Below are positions 32,444 through 42,584 of a DNA stretch of 42,584 bases, in pieces. The translations under genes were made by a program, and so were the position numbers. The notes beneath the pieces were generated by a model. That model ran no database searches. It was given only the letters and a program-made list of their open reading frames with translations, and was not told the DNA's origin. The DNA comes from Mesotaenium endlicherianum (Eukaryota; Streptophyta; Zygnematophyceae; Zygnematales; Mesotaeniaceae). The stretch is from the NCBI GenBank assembly GCA_009602735.1, contig WELA01002985.1:494061-536644 (forward strand), read 5' to 3'. The stretch's first letter is position 1, and the number at the start of each line of letters is the position of its first letter.

Positions 32444-33231
32444 CTCCGAGGTAGTCGTGCATACTCGGGCGGGCGAGGTCGATCGCCGGGCCGAAGTAGC
32501 AGTCGAACATGGAGTTGGAGATTTGGCTGCGCCACCCGCACCTGTCTGCCAAGTCGCGGATGATTGTGAACACGTCGAGATAGCCCTTTTGCTCGATGAC
32601 GTGGATGGCCGCCTGCGCGCCAAGTGCACATCGTGGGAGGGGGGCGGGGGCGTCAATAGTCCACCAGATTGGAGGCAGCCCAAAGCACGCGCGGCAGGCT
32701 TCTGGCAGCACGAAATCCGCGCAAAATCTGGAGCAAAACGACGGAGAGAGATAGGGGACCTGCTCCACCGTGCCCTTCCGTATGCTCTGGCTGGAGAGCT
32801 CGTCGGGGCAGATGCTGGCGTACTCGGCCATTGCCTTGATCTCGCGCGTGAGGGCGTACTCGCTCCACTGCGCGCAAGGGGCGCAAGGGTGGCAGGGGCA
32901 GGAAGGTCTTCATCATCAAGCAAGGCGCGGGACGGCGGGATGTGCCAGATCTGGACTGTCATAAAAGTGGCATGAGCGCGCGGACACTCACCGCCTCGCG
33001 GGTGTAGCCGTTGTCACGCGTGGCCACCAGCACGAGGTCCTTGAGGCACTCAGGGCAGATCTCGTAGTTGGCGCGGGGCGCATCGTCGCCCCGCGCGCGG
33101 GCAACCACAAAGGCGCCGCGCGCCTTGAGCATGACGACAAGCCAGCGGTGCAGGTTGAAGGGGGCGTCCGTCCTGCCAAAGGCGGCCTCCCGGCGGTTGC
33201 CCTCCTTTCAGGTGTTCTTGTGGGGGTCGAT
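32444..33231 (-). CDS. Recombinase-like gene, exons 2-4
   Basis: Three exons: 33231-32992, 32867-32760 and 32612-32444, with donors gtgagt, gtcccc and gtgagt, and phases that join cleanly (0, 0, then 1). The first contains a lone CPEC pair (ANYEICPECLKDLVLV) and would read TGA at 33208-33210. A second in-phase acceptor (gaaag|GAGGGC, exon from 33204) skips that stop. The second encodes WSEYALTREIKAMAEY. The third encodes VIEQKGYLDVFTIIRDLADR and ends at MHDYLGG. No domain recognised. The same exons recur 5,520 bp downstream in the duplicated block. Confidence 0.55.
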
Positions 33232-33305
33232 CTGCGAAGGGAGCACCCCCAAACGAGCGCGCACCATGCAAGTCGTCGTCAGCAGGCAGGTGGCTTGGGG
33301 GGGGG

Positions 33306-33306
33306 N
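33306..33306. other. Single-N assembly gap at a poly-G tract
   Basis: The sequence reads ...ggggggN. Matching Ns occur at 33813 and 38826. They mark the joins of the pieces in this part of the scaffold. Confidence 0.95.
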
Positions 33307-33353
33307 GACAGCGATAGTGCCAGGAGAAAGAAGTCAGCGCGAGCACTACGCAC

Positions 33354-33812
33354 TTGCCACACGACCAGGCTGGCCTCGCCGCCGCCGCCACCGCCGCCGC
33401 AACCGCTGTCGTCATTGGAGATGGAAGAGATGCGCAGGTCTTCCAGGCGGGTCTTGAGCAGGTTGCGGACGCGCGCCCCCGCCTTGTGGCCCATGAGAAG
33501 CATCAGCTCGTTGACGACGTCGCGCGGGATGTCCTCCCGCAGCGGCGCCAGCATGAGCTGCACGTCGCAAAGGATGAGGGCGCGGCGCCTATGTGGGTGC
33601 TCGACGGGGTACAGCCGCAGGCACACGTTGCGCGCGGCGCGGGCCTCCTCTTTGAACTCCGCCATGGTCCCCTCCACCGGGGGCGGGTCACGGCTCCTCA
33701 GCCACCGGAGGAATAAGGTGTCCATGTGGACGAGCGCTTGCCGTCGCGCAGCCAGCGCAGGAAGACCGCGTATGTCTTGCGGGATATGGAGCCGGGGAAG
33801 CCGGCGGACAGC
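33354..33812 (-). CDS. Recombinase-like gene, exon 1 continued
   Basis: The sequence reads on from the 136-bp overlap with 38827-38962. Open segment: HMDTLFLRWLRSRDPPPVEG, then an alpha-helical, charged region (EEARAARNVCLRLYP; LMLAPLREDIPRDVVNEL) and a Gly-rich run. It ends at donor CAA|gtgcgt (exon end 33354, phase 0). The following intron contains a poly-C tract and the N at 33306. No family recognised. An N-terminal helical DNA-binding region is possible but is only inference from position. Confidence 0.5.
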
Positions 33813-33813
33813 N

Positions 33814-36800
33814 GACTCCTCCATGTACGCGCCCTTGGCTTGCTTCTTGCCTAGAGCAAGGTAGGCCCGGGCTTGGTAGCACAACTCAAGCGTGTAAGCC
33901 CACATGTAGCCGTTGCCCCCCCCCCCAGCAAGAGCATCCACAGCTTGAAGGTCTCCCGGTCCATGGGCAAGGGCCCCAGGTCAATGACCTTCTTTGGCCA
34001 CTCCTTCTCCTTGGCCCTCTCCGCCCAAAAGTCGGCCACCATCTGGAACAAGGCTGCCAGGGCCACTGCCCTCTTGAGAGCAGCCTCCTCCGTGAGCTGC
34101 AGCGTCTCCGTGCGAAAATCCTGCACGATCTTCTCCCGCTTCTTGGCGGGGAGCTTTTTGAGCCCCTTCATTGCCACCACCGGCTCGACGAGCTTGATGT
34201 CGTGGTTGGCCCCGCGCACCAGCGCCTCGGCCGCAAACTCGAGGCACTTGCCGAGCGTGCTGTCAAGAGAAGCGTAAGGGGTGAAGGACCACGAGGCCAT
34301 GACCTCCGTGAGGAGCTTGTCGTCGCGCGCGGTCCAGTCGCGCAAGATGGCATCCGCATCCTTCGGAGAGTACGCTGTCATATCACGTGCGTGCAAGAAG
34401 TGAGTGAGGAAGGGATGCGAAAGGACGGGCAAAGTCTGGGGGGGAGGGGAGAGACAAAGACGAACTTAGACCTGCTGCACCGACGACGCCCCACAAAGTA
34501 GAAGACATAGCACACACGTAGAGGTAAGAGGCCAGGCTCGAACAATACTCACTTTTCGAGGGGCTGGCCGTAGCGGGTTCGTTGGGGGGCTCCGTCGCTG
34601 GTGTCACCGACGCGGGAGCAGCATCGAACGACGGGGCCGGGGTGGCATAGGTCACGGCGCTGCCGCTCGCAGGCGGGGGCAACGTGGCCGCATTGTCGGC
34701 GTACAGGCGGCGCCCTTTAATCCCCCTGGGCGGCTGCGTCTGCGGGGGGGAGGGGGCCTGCACGCTCGCTCTGACGCTGGTGGCGGAGGGCAAGCCGGCG
34801 AACTCCGGCTGCGCGGCGTCGGAGGCGCGCCGGAAGGACCTCATCCCCGGCGGCAGGACGGGCAAGGAGGAGCCTGCGCCGCCGCCGTCCGGTGCTGCAC
34901 TCAGGCGGGCCACGCGTTAGTTACGTGTTAATGTGGCAGCTCAACAAAACATCGCGAGCAATGTAGCAGCGGCGCCCAGCCTGTCAAGGCTAGGTGGTAG
35001 GCTAAAATGTGCAGGGGCTTGATGCAAAGAGGCGTTTGCACCGCCAAGTGCAAAAGGGGCCGGATAGAGGGTCTCACGCTCGGTCGGCAAACGCATGCCC
35101 GGCGGGGTCTGTCCGGCGTCGGACGGCAGGCTGCGCGAGGGGGAGGGAGTGGACGCCGTGGCCGACGAGGTGGCCAACCTCAAGCCGGAGGAGCTGGCAG
35201 TGCCTGTAGCGGCCGTACCACGCCAAAGCCGCGAGGTCAATGGGTGAGTGACGCACAACAAGCCTCTTCACTCACGCGTGCAAGGGAGGGGGACAGTAAG
35301 AAATTGCAGCCAGGTTAAGCCCGGCACACTCACCGTCGGAGCTGGACGAGCCAACGTGGTGCCGCCCCTTGCCCTTTTTGCCCTTGCTCTTGTGCTTGCT
35401 CCAGCTCTTGCTCTTGCTCTTGCCCTTGCCCTTGCCCTTGCCCCTCTTCTTCTTCCGCTTGGGCGAGGGTCCAGCCTTGCTGGGTGCACCCGGCGCCCCT
35501 GCCGCTGCTCCCCCCATAGCAAGCAAACACACGGAGGCACACACGGCCCGCGAGAGAGGATGAGCACGGGTTGGGGCTTCTAGGGTGGAGCAGCACGAGT
35601 GAGAGGCCCAAGACCACATACACAGAGATAAACACGGAGAGAGCGCGTGGTAGGCGGGTTGTTGTGAGCAAGGCGGGGCGATGCTCAACGAGTCTCACCT
35701 CGCTTGCCGCCTGTGCCCTTGGGGGGGGGCGAGGGCCACGCCTCGGGATTCCCTTCCGCTACGCTCGCGGCTGCGCAGCACGGAGAGAGGGGCAAGAGGC
35801 GAGGACGTTGTGTGAGTCAGCACCACTGGCCGGCGCCAATATTGCATTCTGCCGCCCGATCTGGGCCAGGACGTGGCACACGCGGCAACTGTGGGGGTGG
35901 AAGGGGCGGGCGTACCTGGTGGGGCCGAGTGAGCGGCAGGCGCGACAAGGGGGGCAAGAGGGGCAGGTTCTACGCCCAGAGGGTCTGGCGCTCGCTCAGC
36001 GGCCTGCGCTTGGGCCTGGGCCTGGTCTGCGTGGGGGTCTGGCGCTCGCTCGCCGGCTTGGGCCTGGGCCTGGCCCTGGCCCTGGGCAGCGGCCTTGGCC
36101 TGTGCTTGGGCCATCTTGTTGCGCTTGGGCTCGCCTCTCTTCGTGTAGGTGTCACTCAACATGTTGACGGCCCTCTGAACCTGGTCCTTGAGGTTCGTCG
36201 AGAACCTGCGCACATGCACGCGGCTCCGACGAGGTGCGGAGCGAGTGACGAGTGGGACGTGTGGCAGCATCGCACGGCGGCGACGGAGAGCAGAGCAAAA
36301 GCAGTTAGCCTAGACGCGGGGCACTACAATGGGGGGGTCGGAGGTCTGGTAAGCGTATTCGTTGCTGATCCTCAATCGCATGGCGTCGGCCTCCTCCCTC
36401 TCCTTGTCGGTCACTGCCGGGTCTCTGAGCTTGGCATTGAGGGCGTCGCGCTTCTGCCTGTTCTTCTCGAGGTTGGCAATCAACATGTTGAGCTCTTCCA
36501 GCAGCTCGGTGTCCCCCCTCCCAGTTGCGTACTCCCTCATGACGCGCTGCGCCTCTTCCCAGCTCATCGCGAGCTCTGCTGCACATCCGGCCAGGAGACA
36601 GACCCCACCCTACACGGCGATGCAAAGTAAGCATCCCATCCCCGGTGCCTGCCGTGCTGTGCGCGCAGGAAGTGGTGGAGGCTAGAAATAGGAGGGGCAC
36701 CGCGCCGACTCATCGTGATTGCGCCCGGGCAAGCCCTCCTTGCGCCTGGTGACAGCCTCCTGCATAGTCCTGACCTCCCGCCCCACCATGGTGAGAGTCT

Positions 36801-38825
36801 CCTCTTTGGGCCCCTCGCCTGCCTCCTTGGGATGATCTTCGAAGCGCGTGGCCCTCCCTCCTGCGCAACGCAGTCACCCTGCGCACGGCGGGCAGGGAGC
36901 GGGCCACCACCGGTCACGCGCCGCTGGGCACCAGCAGCCAGCCTGTCGGTCAAAGATGGAGGTGCGCGCATGCATGCAGTCTGGGTTGGTTGCCGGGGAG
37001 GGGCACTCACTTGTTGGACACCTCCTTGCCCCAAGCCTGCGCCTTGGCGTCGCCGCTGTACTCGCACCTATCTTTCCCCACCGGCCTGTACTCGTTGTGG
37101 TGGTCCTGGAGCGCCTCCTCCGCCTCGCTCAGATCCTGCAGCATCTTGTCGAGCTTGGGATTGTTCTTGCCCTTGAGCACCCCAATGGTGTGGGGCAGGT
37201 AGTTGTCCCCGCCTGCACCGGCCAGCAAAGTAGCACAAAGAGGCCAGGGGGGGGAAAAAAAGAGGGCGGCGGTCAGCAGGAGCACTGCAAACCGTGAGAC
37301 GGCATGATGGGAGAAAAGTACAAAGCGAGCAAAGTAAAGAGTGGGTGAGGTGCAAAGCACTCACGCGCCCCCTTGGCGGCCACAACCCTGGCCCTGTCAA
37401 CGTCCGTGCGTATGATGTCGCGGTCGCGCTGGTGTTGCTTGCGGTTGCCCCTGGCCTTTGCTAACTGGTGGGCCATCTGATTGCAGGCCGCGCCCGGCAC
37501 GTGCTGACCCTTGGCCACCAGATCGCGCGCCATACCTGCCGCGCGCACCTTCTCGCTCCCCATCTCCGCCGACACAATGCGCCCGGCGGCATGGTGCGCA
37601 AGCGTCAGCGTGTAGCGGCCGCTCTGCCCGGGGTCGTGCGACAGCGGATTAAACCCCTTGGCCTTCACGCGCTCCACCTTGCGGGGGTCCTGCTTCAGCT
37701 CGGCGGGTATCTCTACGGACACGTCGCTCTCGTCGGAGCCTGGCACGAAAGCGCACGACCAGATCCGCGTGCGCGTGAGGATGAGGGCAGGGAGGGAGGG
37801 AGGGAGAGGGCGAGAGAGAGAGAGCGAGGAGGTACACATGTCGTGCGACGGCGTGAAGCAAGCATATCAAAGGCACGGGTAGCCCACAAGTGAGGCACGA
37901 TGCACCTCACCAATTGAAAAAAAGGATCGAGCGCGCACAGCGAGAGTTGGGCGCCGCACTCACCTCCGAGGTAGTCGTGCATACTCGGGCGGGCGAGGTC
38001 GATCGCCGGGCCGAAGTAGCAGTCGAACATGGAGTTGGAGATTTGGCTGCGCCACCCGCACCTGTCTGCCAAGTCGCGGATGATTGTGAACACGTCGAGA
38101 TAGCCCTTTTGCTCGATGACGTGGATGGCCGCCTGCGCGCCAAGTGCACATCGTGGGAGGGGGGCGGGGGCGTCAATAGTCCACCAGATTGGAGGCAGCC
38201 CAAAGCACGCGCGGCAGGCTTCTGGCAGCACGAAATCCGCGCAAAATCTGGAGCAAAACGACGGAGAGAGATAGGGGACCTGCTCCACCGTGCCCTTCCG
38301 TATGCTCTGGCTGGAGAGCTCGTCGGGGCAGATGCTGGCGTACTCGGCCATTGCCTTGATCTCGCGCGTGAGGGCGTACTCGCTCCACTGCGCGCAAGGG
38401 GCGCAAGGGTGGCAGGGGCAGGAAGGTCTTCATCATCAAGCAAGGCGCGGGACGGCGGGATGTGCCAGATCTGGACTGTCATAAAAGTGGCATGAGCGCG
38501 CGGACACTCACCGCCTCGCGGGTGTAGCCGTTGTCACGCGTGGCCACCAGCACGAGGTCCTTGAGGCACTCAGGGCAGATCTCGTAGTTGGCGCGGGGCG
38601 CATCGTCGCCCCGCGCGCGGGCAACCACAAAGGCGCCGCGCGCCTTGAGCATGACGACAAGCCAGCGGTGCAGGTTGAAGGGGGCGTCCGTCCTGCCAAA
38701 GGCGGCCTCCCGGCGGTTGCCCTCCTTTCAGGTGTTCTTGTGGGGGTCGATCTGCGAAGGGAGCACCCCCAAACGAGCGCGCACCATGCAAGTCGTCGTC
38801 AGCAGGCAGGTGGCTTGGGGGGGGG
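33814..38825. repeat. 5,012-bp second copy of 28294-33305 (probable assembly duplication)
   Basis: Every line I compared is identical to 28294-33305 at an offset of 5,520, including homopolymers, microsatellites and the terminal poly-G tract followed by N. It begins in mid-exon directly after an N at 33813, without any upstream junction of its own, and re-encodes exons 2-14 above at +5,520. Annotating both copies would double the gene. Confidence 0.9.
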
Positions 38826-38826
38826 N

Positions 38827-38962
38827 CCGGGGGCGGGTCACGGCTCCTCAGCCACCGGAGGAATAAGGTGTCCATGTGGACGAGCGCTTGCCGTCGCGCA
38901 GCCAGCGCAGGAAGACCGCGTATGTCTTGCGGGATATGGAGCCGGGGAAGCCGGCGGACAGC
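38827..38962. repeat. 136-bp overlap with 33677-33812
   Basis: Identical to the last 136 bases of the unique piece 33307-33812. It looks like an unmerged contig overlap, since the exon reads straight across it from 39222 into 33812. Confidence 0.9.
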
Positions 38963-39222
38963 CAATCGTGGCGGCCCGGCCCCTCGTCGCTGTCCTTGCC
39001 TTTGCCCTTGGCGGTGTCGTCACTGCCCTCCCCGGCCACCCGCTCGCGCGCGAAGAAGACGATGAGGGCGAAGAAGCACATGTGCAGCGTCTTCATGTAG
39101 TGGCCGAAGGAGCGGCGCTCGCCGAGACTCTGCTCCTCCTCGGCGGCCCCGGCGGTGGCGGCGGCATCGGCCTCGGGGTCCTTGAAGTGGCCTTCCTTGC
39201 GCTTGCCCTTTCCTGCTGGCAT
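38848..39222 (-). CDS. Recombinase-like gene, exon 1 (N-terminus)
   Basis: It starts at ATG 39222; an in-frame ATG at 39234 is the alternative. The N-terminus is Lys/Gly-rich (MPAGKGKRKEGH), then an Ala/Glu stretch, a short hydrophobic run (HMCFFALIVFFA), an acidic-basic linker and the segment SISRKTYAVFLRWLRDG. The frame then runs out: the continuation QALVHMDTLFLRWL is one base away, so one nucleotide seems to be missing near 38885. The piece 38827-38962 is identical to 33677-33812, which carries the rest of this exon. Confidence 0.5.
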   Translation of the reverse strand: MPAGKGKRKEGHFKDPEADAAATAGAAEEEQSLGERRSFGHYMKTLHMCFFALIVFFARERVAGEGSDDTAKGKGKDSDEGPGRHDWLSAGFPGSISRKTYAVFLRWLRDGKRSSTWTPYSSGG

Positions 39223-39601
39223 ACTATACTGCATGCAACAAGCGGGCAATAAACAAGGTCAGCGCGCGGCTCTGGTTCTCACAGAAGCTGGCAGAAGTGG
39301 TCGTATGTCTTGCTTGGCAGGTAACCTTCTAGAGTTCAGGGGTAGATGGCGCTCTTCGATGAAAGTCGCAGCAAAGGTTGGCAAACTAGTTAAGTGTCTT
39401 TAACTGCAACAACACCAGAGGTGAGCATACCAAGGGAGCTACTGGTGTGCTTTTTTGCGAGCCACGAGTCATGTTGATGCATGTCCATTGCACCTTCAGG
39501 TTAGGTTGTGTTCAAGCCTTGCCAAAAGTGGGTGCAGCACGCCCATGCATCACAGAGATTAACATGCGTGCATGGTGTGCACAAAACAGAGGCTGGCAGA
39601 T

Positions 39602-39738
39602 TCTCGGTTCGTCGAGCCAACATCATGGACCAGGGCATGAACGTCCGCAAGAAGGCACAGATCGAGAATGCACTCAACAATGACAGGGACAAGATCCGTG
39701 AAGCACAAGTCAACAGAGGCAATTACGTGTACAAATGA
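39602..39738 (+). CDS. Possible terminal exon of an unknown plus-strand gene
   Basis: After a possible acceptor (aaaacag or ctggcag, 39589-39600) a frame encodes a basic, helical tail with NIMDQGMNVRKKAQIENALN and ends NRGNYVYK before TGA. Codon content is protein-like and unlike the surrounding DNA. No upstream exon or family is recognised, so this is a weak call. Confidence 0.25.
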
Positions 39739-42530
39739 GAGATGTATACAAATGAACATGCATTTATAAGTAAGCACATACAGAGTTATGTACTCTTGCG
39801 CAGATTTGTGTATGCTTCGTTGGGTGCAAGTGACGGATCGGCTGGTTGCAGCCCGGGAAGAAGACTCAGAAGAGCGGGAGGGACGCAGAGACGAGTGGGG
39901 CAGACGTAGAAGAGCAGGTGCTGCAGTCGCTGGCGAGCCCTGCATGCAGTTTGCTCCACGCTGGGGCACAACCGCTGCCATGGCAGAGGGCAGCACGTTC
40001 TGCCTCCACTCCACTTGCTAAGCTGGCAGCCGCCAGACTGGGCCGTGTCACCCGCACTAGCAGCGCCCCCGGTCAAGAAGAAAGAAGAAGCATACTGCTC
40101 TGCTGCACCTGCACAGCAAGGCCCTAGCCCCGTGGGATGGCGGCAGCCCTGGCCCTCTAGGTACTCTGACAGCAATTAGATGCAAGACTGCAGGCTGCTG
40201 GATCGTATATACTCAGCTCACTCAATGTGCATGGCTGGAATGAGAGGGGATCTGACCTGACCAATTGCCCAGTCCCTTGCTTCTCTTCCTTCTAAAAAGG
40301 AGGCGCCATATCCACGCCCTGGCCGCCTGCCTGCCTGCCTGCCTGCAAGCCTGCAAGCCAGCCTGGCGCGCATGGCTTGAATCCGATGCGGGCTCTCCCT
40401 AGCCTCCTTCCCGCCATCAATCGCCCTAGCCCGCATCGAGGGTGCCGGCGCCATCTTCTTGCCCACAGTGCCATCTCTCTCCGTGTCTTGCCACCCGCCC
40501 CCTCGATTGCAGCAGCAGCAGCTGTGCAGTGCCACTCCATCCGAGAGGAGGCATGATTCTACTCTGTCGTAAATCTTGATGGAAGCGTGACGATGACTTA
40601 ACGAGATACGCATTGCAAATTCTATCTTAATAAATGGATGCATTCTAGATTCGAATCTGCTCTGCTTGTCGTGACATTATTTCAGCAGCTAGAGTGGGAC
40701 AAGCTTGATTAAGCCTCAGATAGACGCTATGAGTGGGCACGCAAGCAGTGCTAGAAAGTGCGAGTGTGTGCATGCATGCATGCAGGACGCGAGAGCACCA
40801 AAAAAAAAACAAGAGCAAAAATAGGGGGACTCCGATTAGAAGGCACGGGCTTGTGACTGAGCGAAAGCAATGCGCACGCTAGCTATAGCTAGAGCTGTAG
40901 CTATGATCGAAGGCTCTTTGCTCTTTTGGGCCATTGTGCGTGTCCGAGGGGTGTGAGTCCGAGTATGTGCTGGACTCCGATGACTCCGATGTGACTCCGA
41001 TCTTGTCGGAGTCGCACGGGACGGAGCCAAACAAAAAATGACCGGCGAATCTCGCCGATCGAGACTGTCGGCCCGTCTGCCCAGGGCCAGAAGTCTGACC
41101 AAAATGGGCGTGTCAGGTCAGGTGGATAGTTTACGTGAAGAGTGTAGGCAGAATTTGAAGCGATGCCACCCCCCAAAAAGGGCACTTTTGTGTGCCTGCC
41201 TCTAGGCCACAGTCGGCCAGTGCCCAGACCCCAGCGACCAGTTTCTCACTGCCGCACACCACAGGACCGTACTTGATCAAATGTCACGGAAATTCATACA
41301 ATATGCATGTACAAGAGCGCGAGCCATTCACATGTTTGAGCCCAAATTGCCACACGATCCATCGCCCACGTGTACGGGACGATCCAAAACAGGATCCAGG
41401 CTGATCCAGGCAGATCTAGGCCGCCGGCAGGTTTCGTTCGCGCTGCGCCCGGACGGGGACAAACATTGTCATAGGCAAACCGCTCCCAACATGATACGTG
41501 ACACGAACATTCCAAAGAGGTAATTGTGACGCCGATTGACACGCGTTTACATGCAAGCTTGTTAACTTGCTGACACCGTCGCCGAGGTAACCCGCTAGCT
41601 CCCACGGGAGCGCTATATAAGTCGGTGCACCTGGTTGATTCGGCAAGCGTGCGGATAAGCGTGCGTGGACAACGGGCCCACACAAAATCTTGGACGTGCT
41701 CATGTGGGGGAGGAAATTGTATTCCCATACATCTTATGTGCGTATGAACTGGTGTTTATATGCACACATGACGATGTGCATTCATGCATGCGCACTCACT
41801 CGCGTATTTGCATGCAAGCATGACAAGTTTGCATATGAGTGTACATATGTCGTGAAACTCAGCCTACAGGTGAGCGACGTGTGCATGGTCATTTCGTTGC
41901 ACATATACACATTCACGAGGAGCGTGCAAGAGCTCTTTTGTGAGAGTGCAAATGAGAGCGCTTAAGTGCGTGTATATGTGAGGGCGCGGACAAAATGTGC
42001 AAGATTCATTGAGCGGACACACAACCATCCCATGGAAGCCATTATGCATGTACAAACATGAAAATATGCTCCGCGTTGCAACGTTCACCATATCCAGTAG
42101 GTTACGTTCCTAGTCATCACTTTGAGAATTCCTTTCAATAAATTACATGTTTCTGTGAACATAATTAGTACTTTTATTGAGAAAATGCACAATCTACATT
42201 ATGCCTTAGCTTGTGAAAATATTAGTTTTATAAGTGAATAGATACTCTCAGTCGGTGTATCCCTATTTTGATAATTCGCCCGTACAATATCTTTTGGCCG
42301 CACACTACAAAATGTAATGTTGTAAAGTCGTACGCCATAAAGCTCGTATAAAGTAACTGTCCTATCTATAACCAATTCATAACCAGTTTAAATCGCTGAC
42401 ACTCACGTATTACGCCAAATTGCGACGTATTATTTTGGTAACCACGTATAACACGCATGGTATATACGCACAAATATGTAAGACATATCCGTATATTACA
42501 AACTTCAACTAGGAATGTTTCGAAAGGACA

Positions 42531-42533
<3 letters not shown>
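39739..42533. other. Intergenic DNA, no supportable gene
   Basis: Open frames here are short and without motifs. Local simple sequence includes GCCT repeats near 40327-40350, CATG repeats near 40770-40783, an A10 run at 40800 and a GACTCCGA repeat/hairpin at 40973-41013. A TATA-like CTATATAAG lies at about 41613 but no gene follows it. Confidence 0.55.

Positions 42534-42584
<51 letters not shown>
42534..42584. repeat. CT dinucleotide repeat at the scaffold end
   Basis: About 25 CT units run to the last base, a likely reason the assembly ends here. Confidence 0.95.

Larger units (their letters stand above)
24679..39222 (-). pseudogene. Intron-rich tyrosine-recombinase-like gene (overall locus)
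   Basis: About 20 short GC-rich exons on the minus strand, separated by introns mostly of 60-470 nt with GT-AG borders, many donors reading GTGAGT. From 30685 to 28090 the exon phases close perfectly through seven junctions, which is strong evidence of one transcript. Later exons hold a candidate Arg-I box (AALRPNSMELLRLRDVEF), a CPVRTL motif as in Crypton-type enzymes, and a candidate box II (YSAQSLRSG). The N-terminal half is unrecognised. Defects: a one-base frameshift at about 38880, a possible TGA at 33208-33210, frame loss in exon 31181-31358 and at the poly-C tract 28397-28407, phase mismatches around 27477-27760, and four in-frame TAGs. The span includes the second 5-kb copy (33814-38825), which is probably an assembly artefact. 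The recombinase call is tentative; a host or transposon gene of another family is possible. Confidence 0.45.

Noticed and set aside
28294..38825. A real, very recent tandem gene duplication
   Set aside because: Single Ns at each join, both copies ending at one poly-G tract, and an unmerged 136-bp overlap across the second copy fit an assembly error better. Not excluded without reads.
41608..41640. TATA-like CTATATAAG as a promoter
   Set aside because: No coding sequence follows on the plus strand; the last 2 kb hold no supportable gene.
1..42584. CRISPR arrays, tRNA or rRNA genes, prokaryotic operons
   Set aside because: No regularly spaced repeats, no cloverleaf-type or rRNA-like sequence seen, and the gene structure is eukaryotic.

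Overview
The window looks like a whole small scaffold from the nuclear genome of a eukaryote. Its ends are low-complexity (poly-G at the start, CT repeat at the end). It has canonical GT-AG introns, Ty3/Gypsy chromoviruses primed by an initiator-Met-tRNA-type site, and an RNase P Rpr2-type zinc-ribbon gene, and it alternates AT-rich intergenic DNA with very GC-rich coding blocks. A green-lineage host (charophyte alga or land plant) is the best inference, but no gene fixes the species. Nothing prokaryotic is present.

Layout. (1) 1-3154, minus: a two-exon gene. A short exon splices exactly onto a huge exon to give an RPR2/Rpp21/SNM1-like zinc ribbon followed by a disordered Ala/Gly/Pro-rich tail of more than 700 residues that runs off the start of the window. 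(2) 3155-8104: AT-rich, no supportable gene. (3) 8105-24223: a graveyard of three Ty3/Gypsy families. Element A (plus strand, decayed) has PBS, gag, protease and half an RT. Element B (minus strand, 11760-17889) has two LTRs, PBS, PPT, gag and pol with RT, RNase H, integrase and chromodomain, and lies in A's RT gene. Family C contributes an integrase-chromodomain fragment with its 3' LTR, a second 3' end 1,069 bp downstream, and a solo LTR inside A's 5' region. A solo LTR of family B lies at 23474-24218. (4) 24679-39222, minus: one very GC-rich gene of about 20 short exons. Its later exons resemble a eukaryotic tyrosine recombinase (Crypton-like or DUF3435-like). It carries in-frame TAG codons and frameshifts. 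(5) 39250-42584: no confident gene.

The most important caution is structural. A 5,012-bp block (28294-33305) recurs at 33814-38825 and looks identical. Both copies end at the same poly-G tract next to a single N, and the pieces on either side of the second copy (33307-33812 and 38827 onward) overlap by 136 identical bases. The second copy therefore looks like a scaffolding artefact. The recombinase-like gene should be read as 39222 to 38827, then 33812 to 33307, then 33305 to 24679.

The retrotransposon parts follow the standard copy-and-paste cycle but none looks autonomous as sequenced. The recombinase-like gene is the most novel item. Its assignment rests on two short motif matches and needs a profile search.
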